This document shows, in pieces, positions 11,086-36,565 of a stretch of DNA of 64,000 nucleotides; position 1 is the stretch's first letter; every line of letters starts with the position of its first letter. Source of the DNA: Prosopocoilus inquinatus (taxonomy: Eukaryota; Arthropoda; Insecta; Coleoptera; Lucanidae); the NCBI GenBank assembly GCA_036172665.1, contig CM069870.1, positions 62,558,212 through 62,622,211 of the forward strand, given 5' to 3'. The position numbers and the translations under genes are program-made. The notes under the pieces are model-generated. The model made no database searches and was not told the DNA's origin. It saw nothing but the letters and a program-made list of their open reading frames with translations.

Positions 11086-13524
11086 GATTCATTAAAACAG
11101 TTCAGACTTGTGGATAGTTTTTTCGAATAATTTTTACCAGATACCCATTATTATTTTTTTTGCGAAAAAATGACAGAACCTGTCTAGTGGCCAATTGCGG
11201 CCCTTGAAGATGGCGCCCGGATGCACTGCACGCTTTGCACACATGGTTACGGGGGCCCTGTACGTCAGCGCATTCGGTACGCAAACACGAAGGTAAAAAA
11301 AATCTTTAATGTAAATAGATGTTATGTCATTCTCAGGGAGTAAACACTATTGACTCACCACACTCTCGCACATAGATCTTGTTGCCTTCCTGCCTTTAGC
11401 TATCTCTCTTGCACATTGGTGATACGTTCTCCTGCACACACCAATGCACAGCCGAATGATCTGTCGGAACACTTAAATTATTATGACCGTGGTTAAAACT
11501 AACTTATCTTGCACAGTAGCGGTTTTAGGGAAAAGCAAAATGGGCAACTGCCAGCGGCCTCGAGTTTCACAGCCCTTGTGCTAACTGCAGTATATGAGTT
11601 TTGAAATTTTTTAACTCACGATACTTCACTTAGAATTCAGATAAACGAAAATCTGCATAAAATGGACAATAATATAAATATGGAATTATTATTATTATTA
11701 TCTAGATATTAAGGAAAATGAGCGTCTAATTTGTTTAATTTTATACATATATCAACATACATGTATAAAATGAATATAATAAAACCTTATTTTCCTTAAT
11801 AATCCCTTAACAAATCATATTTTAACAGAAGCGATATTTCAGACCTGCTCTTATTCCTAGAATAACATCTGTTGTATGAGGAATAGATTGTATTGTCTTC
11901 CATAATATTATGCCTCTCCTTAGAATTTAATTTTGTAAACCTCTTAATCATATTTCTGTAACAAAAACTGTTCTACTTTAAAAAATATATATATAAGTAT
12001 AAGATTACTGCCTTTTAAATTTAGTTTAAGTGTTGCTACCAGCTTATTAGAATTACGTTAACTCCTGGTCACTAATTAGTAACATGTTGCGAAGTCAATC
12101 AGCTCTTCCGAGCTAGTTTCCGAAGGAGGAGGGTATGTGTCAAAACAGATACGGGCGCCAGGGAGTAACCCCGACTCCCAAGGATCCACAGCGTACGCTG
12201 GTGATCGAAAACTTCCAAGAGATATCTTAACACTCGGTCATTCAAGATAGCTTTCACGACACAGCAAAACATCACAATGTACTTAATAATAAATAAATTT
12301 AAGCACACGAAATCTTGGTATAGCAAGAACGTTATGGCCTTAAAGCCTTGATATAACCTAAATAATTCGTACTCGATACGATACTCAACTTAAATAATGA
12401 TTAAATTTACAGTACTGACAAACGGTAATTTAATCTTCTTCAATTAAACTTGATTTTAAAACCACCGTTAACCAATATAAAAGGTTGTTCTTTTACTGTG
12501 TGCAAATAAAGAAACCTCAGTATAAGTATACGAAATGCTACCTTCTGCCGGTATTTTTTGGTGGCTACCGTATCATAGCCAAAAAATTTCGGATGGACCA
12601 CTTGTTTGGAACTGTTGAAATGTGCGAGAAAGATAGGAAGGTGAACTTCGCCTTCCTCTCGGTATGAACACGCCCACCGATACCGCACTCGATTTTTAAC
12701 GCAGTTTCGTAATAATAATCACTGATATCGTTTATTAATTATTTTATTTAAAATTTTAATTCACTAAGCGAATTAATATGTTTTACGATATCAACTATCG
12801 ACGAATAAATCCGAAAATTTATGTACCAATTAGGCAAGCGCGTTAAAAATGTTCTTCCTTCACCCTTTTACGTAAATAATAAACTTTTGCTGCAATCTCG
12901 GTGCTAGCTATGAAAGTATTACTACTTACGATCCTTGGAAACAAAGTAAATATAAATTCTTTTAAAAATACTTATTTTTTTGTGTTTTTTGATTTTTAAT
13001 TTTTTTTGCTTGTTTTTTTTCTTATTTTTTGCACTCTTTTTTTCTTTTAATTTTTATTCTTTTTTGCTTCAACTGAATATGGATAAGTTGACATTGAGAT
13101 TTGTTGATTTTAACATTTTTTTATTTCTTTTTCTTAATTTTTTACTTGAGTTGAATAGATGTAGGTTAAGTTTAATTGAGTTTAATGGAAGTTGAAAATT
13201 TTTTTATTGTTTTTTATTTTTAATTTTTTTTTTTGTTAAATAGAGTCGAGTTCAGTTGTTGGATCGAGTTTGGTTGACCTTAAGATTGTTCGAGCTACTC
13301 TTTAATTATTTCTTAATTAACATATTTTGGTGCCCCTCTTGCATTAGCGCCCTCCTGCCTTGTTTAACGCTTAACTCCTTCCGCCGGCCCTGCCAACTGG
13401 GTATGTAAAGGTATTTGAAAGCACATTTTGTTACCTACATTAATGTTGTATCAAATGTTGTGTAACATGAGATCTTGACAACAGAAAGTGCGCGTGTTTC
13501 ATGATTTTAAATTTTTAATAACTT
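11086..13524. other. Non-coding; T-rich tract at about 12965-13260
   Basis: No gene recognised. The tract 12965-13260 is strongly pyrimidine-rich on the plus strand, and AATT-flanked T runs give spurious leucine/phenylalanine-rich frames. The short GC-richer patch at 11190-11280 and its open frame have no recognisable similarity. Confidence 0.4.
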
Positions 13525-13654
13525 AGGTCCAGTTTTACAAATGCGGTTCAACTTTGAACCGAGACTTAAACCCTTAGCAACGATTATTTCAACAATTGTT
13601 GCTAAGGGTTTAAGCCTCGGTTCAAAGTTGAACCGCATTTGTAAAACTGGGCCT
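13525..13654. mobile_element. Fold-back MITE, GG(T/C)CCAGTTTTACAA termini
   Basis: The left arm GGTCCAGTTTTACAAATGCG is mirrored by CGCATTTGTAAAACTGGGCC. The inner arms CTTAGCAACGATT / AATTGTTGCTAAG continue the stem almost to the centre. A diverged copy with the same termini and core lies at 27674-27804. Confidence 0.8.
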
Positions 13655-15510
13655 TAGTAAGTAGTTGGGTAAGCGGACGATTCTTTTGTCTATGAGGGCT
13701 CCCAAAAAGATTTTTCAAGGGGCGGCAAAACTCCTACAGGTTCCACTTTATTTGTTTAATTAAAACCAAGTTTTCGCCGACTGTTTGCCAAGAAACTTTG
13801 TAACTGAATGCGATTATGCAGCTTTTCTAATTTTGAAATGTTTAAACAATTTTTTAAATCTTCCTGATTTCGGTAAAGAATTAACAGACTTACAACAATT
13901 ATTGAATTACCCTTAAAATATATAAGCAATTAATTTTAGTAACACGTCTGTTCGTTTAAGAAATAATAAATGGAAATGAAAAAGAAAAAGCAAACACTTT
14001 GGTTTAGGCAACCTAATATACACAGTCGTTTGTATGGTTGCCTATACTGAAGGACCTAAGAACAATTTTGTAAAATATGTTAAACTTTCAAACAATTCAC
14101 TAATTATCAGACGATGAAATAGTATATTGTGCATGAAATGAAAGAGAATTGATAATTGCAGGTTAACAAACAGCAACAAATATCGTAGATTTTCAAAATG
14201 TCCAGTTCTATGTTAATATCATTAGTTTTTAAACTCGGAAATTAAAAATCGGAAGAAACACTCCACGTTTCACTATCGCTTGATACAGCAAATTGTTAAG
14301 GGAAAGGAAAAGATAATATCATTTTTTATATTTTGTACAAAAAAAACTATTTTCTCACAAATTTCATCGCACAAGAGTCGACTTCAATTAGTATTATTTT
14401 TATCATCAATACTTTTTTGAGTTCACAACTATTTTCACTGAACGTTGTACTCTTATTTTGATTTTTTTAAATCTTATTTATTTTTAACGAGATATTTCTT
14501 TGAGCATTTCAGATTTAATGATATTTTTAAATTGATTTTATTTTTACGTTGATTGTATTGAACTACATTGCAGAGTACAATTGACCATAACGTCTTTATG
14601 AACACCTGTATATACATCGATTGTTTTTCTTATTAAATACTATGCCGAGTTTCGCGCCACCCAATAGACAGTAGCATTATCACCATTCAACTTGTTCAAG
14701 GAAAACTGTATTTCTGATTATTTTTTTGACGAACTGATCTCGTAAGTAAATCGGTGAATTAGTTAAAGGGGATGAAATAAACACACAAATAAAATATCAC
14801 AATAAAACAATATAATGGTCTTTTTAAATACATCAAGTACTAAGAAATAATGATGCTTATTGATACAAGTTTGTGATTGTGGAATGGGAATTTGACATAC
14901 AAATGCGCACGACGCGCCCTACGGTGACTGCTAACCCTTACACGAATATTCAAAACTAAAATTTCAGCAGGCAACAGCACGAGCAGATTATAAAACATCG
15001 CGATAAAAATTACAATAAACTTCCTGTGCGTATCGTTTCTTCGACGGCATAAAATATTTACTAATCATTACTTAATAATAAAACAAATTAGCACGTATGT
15101 ACGTTAGTAATTCTCATCATAACAAAACCAGACATTAATTACAACACACAACACATTAATATGCTTCATGTTTAATAAAACTTTTGCCTGTTCACGATCT
15201 TGGCTAGTACAAAAATATTTGTGCGTTAAATTATTGAATTGTGCGCTAGTCGCTTAAATTACGAGAGTAGGTAGATATAGATCAAAAAATATTTTGGCGC
15301 TGTCCCTGATTTGTGCGTGAGATTAGGAGCGTGTGCTGTTGCTCGCCAAAGTGTAAAAAATTAAAGAAACGGTGCATGCTGACGACATTAAAATATTTAC
15401 ACAGTTATTTCGACGAGAGTTAGCGCTAAGTGAATGTAGAGTGAATGACGGTGATACTCGGGGAAGACGGAAATTTCGAAGAAATGAAATGACGTGTGGA
15501 CACGGCTACA
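13655..15510. other. Region downstream of the kinase gene
   Basis: No gene seen. The minus-strand 3' UTR of the receptor kinase should begin at 15510 and run leftwards; no polyadenylation signal close to the stop codon is obvious, so its end cannot be placed. Confidence 0.4.
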
Positions 15511-28940
<13,430 letters not shown>

Positions 28941-29460
28941 GAGTTCCAGCTTGTCTGCTTTGAATACCCGCTGGTTCGGGCCGAGAACGACCCGTTTCCA
29001 TTAATTATGACTGATGATAATTGGCAGCAGACGTGAGGGTTGGTGCCGAAGAAGAAGAAGAAGAAGGAAAACGCGCCGTTGTAATAATAACACTGATTGG
29101 ATGTTGTCGCTTTTGTTGTGGTGTTTGCCGTGGACCCGCACCCTTATCGCGAGTGATACGTCGAGTTGAGGCCGATAAGCTGGCTCGGAACGGATGCATA
29201 AGTCGATGTGGCTATACGGGGTGTGTCTTACACCCTTCGTATAACCCCTTTTATAGAAACTACACTACGTTTCAGCTTTAATACTCCTCTGCACAATCAC
29301 ACGCGTCTCATTCTCTTGTATGCGCCACGGGCACTAATGAGAATGAGAAAACGAGAAAGCTACACGCATTTAGAAGAGGAAGACCGAACACTAGTCCACA
29401 CGGTTGCGCTGTGCGTTCAGCTCGCGCGTAATTACATAAAAAAGCCTTATATTTAACATG
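28941..29460 (-). promoter_or_regulatory. Probable 5' UTR and promoter region of the receptor kinase
   Basis: This is a GC-richer patch directly upstream of the GRK start codon, with a GAA run (29050-29067) and CG-rich sequence around 29070-29240, unlike the AT-rich surroundings. Open frames here on both strands have no protein similarity. No TATA box or initiator can be named, so the assignment rests on position and composition. Confidence 0.4.
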
Positions 29461-30639
29461 TGTTTATACTCGAAAATATTATCTCATCGGCATTATTTAC
29501 GTTTACTGCACGCTTTACTGGAATTACCAGGTCAAAACATGCGCTATATTAAAAAAATTCTACGAGAGCAATATATCAAAAAAAATCCTTATCAACGTTG
29601 TCTGCTTTTGTACGAAAAACTTATCTGATAACGCAATTATGCCAGACCAGTAATTAAAGTAAACAATTTGTGCAGAGCAAATTCGAGTGCACAAACACCC
29701 AGTATCAATCACTTTTCCGCGACGCGCTAATTAATAATGCGCGAATACGCGCGCAGCGAACTTTTTCTAAAGTTTACCCCACTAATTAACGTTCAATTAA
29801 TATTCGCCGAATATTTCTTTTAATTCGCATTCTTTAATATCGCACGCACGCAGCGTTGCCACTGCATCAATTCTCACCAGGGAAAGAATTTCACTAAAAC
29901 ATAAATAACCATACGCAGGGAATTCAATCTTCTCAATCAGCAGGAGCGCTAATGAATGAATTTTATTAAAAAAAAAAACTAAAACGCCCGTGCACTTACT
30001 TTTTGTTTAATTATAAAATAAGTGAATAAGCGCAAATTAATTAAGCAATGGAAGACCGACGAAATCTGTTGCTATATTGCACGAGTAATTTCGAAACTTT
30101 TTGGATTTCCTGGTTCGTTTCGGCATTGTATTGCGTTAAAGAGTAATTAATTCAAGGAAATCGAGCTTGATAAACACAAATTTTTAAATTTTGCGTAATA
30201 CATTGGTAATACACTTGGGAATTCGTGGCGCCATCTGTCCGTCAATGTGGCTACTTAACCTCGTTAGCTCTTTTTTTAATGGAAACTGAGCGTTTATCTT
30301 TTACTTTTCTTTTAATGAAGTTGTGTTTTAATCGTTCTATTATTTCATTATCTCAGTGGTTTGCGATTAGTGGAGTCATTGTTAAAATTAGAATTTACAG
30401 TTGTCGTTTTTACCGACATCAATCAGGATTGCAGGATTGGACGAAATTCCGCCATTTGGGCTACATTTGAAACATATTTGGCGTTTAGAAATCTTGTTCG
30501 GTGCTCGACGCTCTGATTTGGACTACTTTTGTTGTTTTCTTCATGTAGCGGCACTCAACAAAATTCCGTGTTCTAATTAGTAACTATAATCCGTGGAACA
30601 AAAGTATATCACGGACCAAAAATTTGAAACCGCAAAAAA
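29461..30639. other. Intergenic DNA, nothing recognised
   Basis: AT-rich with scattered CGCG-containing patches (29715-29760). No gene, hairpin element or RNA gene was recognised. Confidence 0.4.
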
Positions 30640-31565
30640 TTTAATAAGTATGCGATCAATAGTGATGTTTCGTTTTTTATTTTTTGTTCTTTTCATATTT
30701 TTTTCTTTCTCTTTTGTTTTTAGGAATCGATATTTTATTCACGTTTTGTTTGTTTTGTTTGGTCCTGTTGCTTCCTGCCAGTTTCTTGACTTGCAAAAGT
30801 TTTCGGCGGAGAATCGCCGTTTTTCCTTTTTTTTGTCTATTCTATTCTGCTATTGTTCCTCTTCTTTTGTTTTCCGCGTTCTTTTCTTTTTAATTGCGTA
30901 GGTTTCTGCATTTAATCCACTCCTTTTCTACAATTGTCTTTTTGTTTGGTACGAGTTTGTTTTTATTTGCAAAACCTTCCGTCGATTTTCATATTTTTGC
31001 CCATCTTACAATATTAGTGTCGTGGTACTTTTGTTTTACTTTCTAATTCATTTTATGCTCTTTTGTTTATTTTTATCAAATTTTTTTTTCTACATTTTGT
31101 TAACTGGACGCTCTTTTATAGTTGTTTTTCGTTTTCTACTAACTTCTTTTTATGTTCCGTTTGTAGGTTCATTTGGTTTTTGTTCATTTTAGTCATCAAT
31201 TTTTCTTTTGTTTTTTTTTTCTGTTCGTTATGCTTTCGTGCAATAATTTCTCTTTTGATTTTCTTATCAAATTGATTTTTATTTTTATTTATTATTGCTT
31301 TATTTTCGCTTTATCGTAGTTGATGATTTTTCATTTGTTTTGTCTCCATCCATCCAATCTTTTGTTTTATAGTGTATTTAATTCGTTTCCTTTTTTATCG
31401 TGTTATTAACTTTTCACTTGAATATTAACTTTTTTTATAGTGTGCTTTTATTCTCTACGAACTTTTTGATTCGTCAGAAAAAATGCTGCTTTTTCGTTCA
31501 GCTTGGTATTACCGATCTTCTTTTGTTACTTCTTCTATTTCTCTTTTGTTTCTAATTTGTTTTTT
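30640..31565. repeat. Low-complexity pyrimidine-rich (T-rich) tract, about 0.9 kb
   Basis: The plus strand is dominated by T with interspersed C/G (TTTTTTCTTTCTCTTTTG and similar), giving phenylalanine-rich spurious frames. It is followed within 300 bases by a block with the opposite strand bias. No tandem period is obvious by eye. Confidence 0.6.
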
Positions 31566-31696
31566 TTTATTTAGGTTGCAGCGGTCTCGATTAAGATGAC
31601 CATGACTGTACGATATACAGCTGTGACCCTTGAAAACCAGTACACTGAGAATTGATATACTAAATGTCAAAAATTGTAAATTTATAAAGTGTAAAT

Positions 31697-32520
31697 CAGC
31701 GGTTCCCAGACTTTTGCAGCCACGGAGCCCTTTTTGAAGCAAAAGTTTCTCGTGGTTTATAGTTGTGCTTGTTAAACTCAAAAATTGTACTCCTAGAAAA
31801 TTTTTCAAAAACGTAATTAATAGATATTAAAACTAAATTCACAGATGAAGTAAAGGAAAAGAGAATAAAAACGGTAGAAGAAAAAGAAAAAGGGTAAACA
31901 ATCAGAAATATAAGAAAAAAGAAACATTTTTGAAGATCCAGAAATACAAAGTAAAGTAGAAAAGAAAAAAAAGTTAAATAATTGTGAAGTTTTTGAAAAA
32001 TTATAAACAACTGAAAGCAAAAAAATTAAAAATGAATAAAAATACTAACGAAAGTAAAAAAAAAACAAATGACAATTATTACAAAAGAAAAAAATCAAGG
32101 CGAATTGTAGAATTAAAATTTCTTAAAAGATACATACCATATACCTAATTAATAATAAATATTCAAGAGAAAGAGACAAAGAAAAACAAATCACAACATA
32201 ACAATTTACGAAATCAAAATATGTGAAAAAATAAGAATAACAAGTGACGACTGATAGAAAATGTTCGATTTTACTTAATTTTATAAAACGTTCACATAAA
32301 AACTGAAACAAAAAAGAACATTTTTTCTCTTGAAAGAAATGTGAGTAATTTAAATGAGAATGGAGAAAAATGACGACTTGGAGGGGAAAAGAAAAAAATA
32401 GAAAGAAAAACAAATGGCAACAGTAATATTTACAAAAAAAAAGATTATGTTTCAGAAAGTATAGAAAGTAAATAAAAATCGAAAAAATTAATTAATTTGA
32501 AATTACTGGAAGATATTCTT
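31697..32520. mobile_element. Purine-rich block beginning with a hAT-like terminus
   Basis: CAGCGGTTCCCAGACTTTTG at 31697 has the form of a hAT terminus and is followed by CCACGGAGCCC and then a long A/G-rich body (31830-32520) like that of the hAT element at 45919. No matching right end was found, so the limits are uncertain. It may be truncated. Confidence 0.4.
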
Positions 32521-34419
32521 TCATCACACAATAAAAGCAACAATAAAATTTTGATTAACTTTTTGCGTCTGCGATGAATCAATACTTTAAGTGCCTCTTT
32601 ACCAGTGCCAAAAGATAGTATTCATCTTCATCATTTACATTAAAAATATTGTAATTTTAGAAAAGTCATTACGTGGTTCCCTTAACTAAAGGTTTTTTTT
32701 TATCATACAGCCTTCAATATTTATAAACACCTGGTATCTAACAGATTAATCTTTATATCGGAATCTTTATCAGAATCCATGACGTTAAATGTCAACGATA
32801 GTAAGTGATTCATTGTTGGTGTTAAGTAAGTATTGCATTAAATTACTTGCTTATCTACATGTTTTATTGTAGAGATTAGAGATTACCTAATCCTGGAACA
32901 CGTTTGTATTATCAAAGAAAAAAATTATTTTAGATATTTGATTTTTTTTAATATTTTTATATGTCGCAGTATTACAAAATTTCATTTTGTTTTATTTTTT
33001 AACAAATGCTCTTCACGGGAAGATATAAGAATTAGAGCGTTGATTGTGCCCCTGTCAAAAAGGGAAACTAAGTTACGTCACTGATAAATCAAACCTATTA
33101 GCCTATTCGATGTCGAAAAATGAATAATAAATATTTTCAAATAATAAGATTATTAATAAATATTAAAAAACAGACGTAAAACTATAAAATCTTCTCCTTC
33201 TTCTGTGTTCGTAATTGCATTAAAATCATTCAGTCTAAACTATGAAAAACAAAAAATAAAATTGATCTCTCATTTTAATATTAATTAAACTTGTCCATTC
33301 ATTTCTTTTTCCTTGTTGAACGAATTATACAGGGCACATCATAGGCATGTACTTTTTCAATAAATCTTTAACTATTAGCTAAAAAACAAAATATTTTGTA
33401 CAAAAGGTTGTTTTTGATGAATTTATTCATATTATTTTCGTACAAGAGAATTTTTATGTTAAACAGCTATCTCTCCTTCATTTAATCATGTATCCCACGT
33501 GGTCTTCGACGTACCAAACCGAAACTTAACGATTGGCTGGAATTCATAAAATTCCTGAACGACACTGTCGATTATATGTATTATTGGTTGTCTAACCATG
33601 ATGCAGAACTTGGTTTCGATTCGAGACTGACATCTAGCGGAAGTTTCGTGAAGAGCTCTATAATAAGGAAAACATTGGAACGATATTTGGTTAACCTATA
33701 AAAAATAATTATTGAAACAATTGTTTTTGAGTTTTGTGTTGCTCCATATTTTTAGCGTATCGTAGCTAGGTACATGTAATAATAAAACCAGCAAAAGCAT
33801 TGCTGGATCGAATAGAACAGGACAGGTTATACCGAATAATATTAATGACAATTCTTTGTTTTCCTTATTACTAACGCCATCTGTTGGTTATTGATTTTCC
33901 CGAATACATTCAATTATGAAGACCCTGTGTAACTATAAAATGAAGCCTTTGCACGTCTATGGTTATTCAATTGACTGCAAATATCGACATTTAGGAGTAA
34001 TTGCATATTTTTTATTTCTCACTTGCACATTTGACGTGAAGCCCTCCCAGTGTTTAATTTCTGCTTTAGGGGCCATGAATTGCCGAGTCGCATTGTTTTA
34101 TCTGAGCACTATTGTACATGGTGAATGCACATTCTGATTACATCGCAATTATTGTGGATAATCATAAATAAATTAATTATATGCATAATCATAGTAATAA
34201 TGGCAGTTCAAAATCGTAGAACTTACTGTTATTTGAGTATTTGACAATCAAATGAACTATTTTCAAAGGAATATGTTATTAAAAAAAAATCTTTTTTTGT
34301 TTTTATTCCAGCCTGCATACTTTGGTTTTCTTTTCTTTTCTCGTGTTGAAAAGGCTAACACAATTGCAAAAAACAAATAAAGATGATAAATAAGCAAATA
34401 AATTATAATAAATTTACCC
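32521..34419. other. Intergenic DNA, nothing recognised
   Basis: AT-rich sequence without recognisable genes, elements or RNA genes. The short open frame at 33916-34137 has no recognisable similarity. Confidence 0.4.
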
Positions 34420-35625
34420 CCGTATTCGTAACATTTCCTTGAGGCTTCCTCCTATAAGGGAGTCCATTTTAAGGTTTCCCTTATCGAAGAAAATTTCAAT
34501 TAACACCTGAAATTACTACGACAATTTCTTCTATCCTGAATTTACAGTACTTCCTTCTTAGGGATGGGCTTCCTTATTGGAGGAAGCTCAATCTAAAGAC
34601 TCCCTTATTGAAGAAAGCCTCAAGGAGGAACTACTACTTCAGAATACTTTCCTAAGGGTTCCTCGAATGAGGAACGGTTCCCTTATTAAAGAAAACATAC
34701 ACGAACGTCTAAAATATCCACAAAAAATTTCTTCTATTTTGGATTCCTAGTACTTCCTTCTTGATGATGGGACTTCTTATTGGAGGAAGCTCATTCTAAA
34801 GACTCCCTTTTGGAGAAAGCTTCAAGGACCATAAATACGGACATTCTTTTAATAAAGGGTCCTTAGGAGAGGTTTCCTTATCTTGTGGATAGAGTATTAT
34901 GAATACAGGCATTGATAGAAGAAATCCTCAAATATGCAATTACCTCTAAAAGTACCATGAATGAAGATATTCTTTCTACAAGGAAATCTTTAGAACGTGT
35001 TTCCTTATCTTGAGGAGGGAATACTTATGGAAGTAAGTTCAATCTAAAGACTCCCTTATTGGAGAACGCCTCGATGAGGAAGTACTACTTCAAAATATTT
35101 CATTGCGGCTTCCTCCAATAAGGATGTCCATTCCATATTGAAGGAAATCCACATTCCTTATTGGAGGAAGCTCATTCTAAAGGGTCCCTTATTGGAGAAA
35201 GCTTGAAATACCATAAATACGGGCATTCCTTCAGTAAAGGAGGAGTCCTTAGGATGGGGTTTCTGTATCTTGAGGAGGGAGTACTATGAAAACGGGCATT
35301 GATAGAAGAAAGCCTCAAGAAGGAAGTACTATAAATAAGTGTAAAGACTCCCTTATTGGAGAACGCCTCAAGGAGGAAGTACTATTTCAAAATACTTCCT
35401 TGAGGCATTCTCTAATAAATAAATCCATTCCAAGGGTTCCCTTATTGAAGGAAACTCACATTCCTTATTTGGTCTAAAGGCTCGCCTATTAGAGAAAGCT
35501 TCAAGGAGGAAGCACCATAAATACGGGCATCAATTCAATAAGAGAGTCCTTAAGATGGGATTCCTTATCTTGAGGAGGGAGTGCTACGAATACGGACATT
35601 GATGGAATAAATCCTCGTAGATATT
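34420..35625. repeat. Complex tandem repeat (two alternating submonomers)
   Basis: AAAGACTCCCTTATTGGAGAA-type segments recur near 34600, 34798, 35046, 35181, 35345 and 35470. They alternate between a version followed by GCCTCAAGGAGGAAGTACTA (34600, 35046, 35345) and one followed by CTTGAAATACCATAAATACG or similar (34798, 35181, 35470). The composite period is about 290-450 bases. Many units contain internal inverse motifs (CTTCCTCCAATAAGG / CCTTATTGGAGGAAG), so hairpins can form. No coding role; an open frame at 35286-35477 is a by-product. Confidence 0.75.
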
Positions 35626-36057
35626 TAAATTGTTAATCTAAGCCTGAAAAATGTAAAAAAAATGTAAGATAATCGATCCATAAGACCACCAAGTAGATAA
35701 GATCTTACGAAATACACAATTTAATTGGCACAAAAAATATTTTTCTCTTAAAAGCGTCGGTCGGTGCAATTATTGTTAACATTTTTAATTATTTTTTATC
35801 ACAGCGTCCAGGTGTTTTAAATTTGTTGGAAACAATAAAAGAGGAAAAGCCTCGAGTTTAGGTAAATAAAACAAATTAGCATCACATTCCACGCGCAATA
35901 TTTCGAGCTTGTTATCAGAAAAGCATAAAACGCTAAAATTGGGACAGCTTAACAGTTTTATCTCCACTTTTATTAAAAGTGAATCACTTTGTGTATCCGA
36001 ACGAAACAGTTTCTTTCACTGCATTAATTTAAAAGAAAAATGTAGGTATTTCGTATA

Positions 36058-36063
36058 TTTATT
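36058..36063 (-). terminator. Candidate polyadenylation signal of the MIEAP-like gene
   Basis: AATAAA on the minus strand lies about 41 bases downstream of the stop codon at 36104-36106. A second AATAAA is about 90 bases further on. Position only; the cleavage site cannot be placed. Confidence 0.35.
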
Positions 36064-36103
36064 AATTACATTAAAAGTAATGGCCAGAAAACAAATGTGT
36101 AAA

Positions 36104-36565
36104 TCAATTCCCTGCAGTTATAATAACGGCCTTGTGCACACATACAGCGTGTTGCACTAAAGCCGGCCACAAATAACTTTTCACTGTGTCAGAGTTTCTG
36201 TCAGAAGAGTGGTGCCTCATGTGTTTGTCTGGTTGAAACCTGATGGGGGTTTGAAAATCAGTATCCAACTCGTAGGGTGGATCTTGGTTCACCAAAAACC
36301 ATGCGACCCTCGTCACGTCTGCCACATATCTTTGCAAGGCTCCGCACGATTCCAAACATTTGTATTCTTGTAAGGTGTCACACACCAACGTTCGTATTTG
36401 TAGTTCCGCTTCCGCCAAAGGAAACGTATCTGCGGTTGCTCCTAAACATTTGATGACGTTGGAGCGCAAGTTGAGGCAAGCGGGGGTACGCACGTCTACG
36501 TGCAAGTTGCGGTATATTTCTCTTAGTTTGGATTCTCTTATACTCCTGCATGTTCTGAAGGCGAG
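36104..36565 (-). CDS. MIEAP-like gene, exon 6 (conserved C-terminal domain)
   Basis: The acceptor TTAAATTTTAG precedes LAFRTCRSIRESKLREIYRN. The exon runs 153 codons to the stop at 36106-36104 and contains FPLAEAELQIRTLVCDTLQE, WFLVNQDPPYELD (Pro near residue 450) and SYLWPAL (Trp near residue 487). These last two match landmarks of the vertebrate MIEAP C-terminus. Confidence 0.85.
   Translation of the reverse strand, partial: LAFRTCRSIRESKLREIYRNLHVDVRTPACLNLRSNVIKCLGATADTFPLAEAELQIRTLVCDTLQEYKCLESCGALQRYVADVTRVAWFLVNQDPPYELDTDFQTPIRFQPDKHMRHHSSDRNSDTVKSYLWPALVQHAVCVHKAVIITAGN

Noticed and set aside
29005..29281. Overlapping open frames on both strands upstream of the kinase
   Set aside because: GC-richer sequence with a GAA run gives Glu-rich or Ser-rich frames without similarity; more likely 5' UTR/promoter.
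30593..31275. Phe-rich plus-strand frames
   Set aside because: By-products of the T-rich tract.
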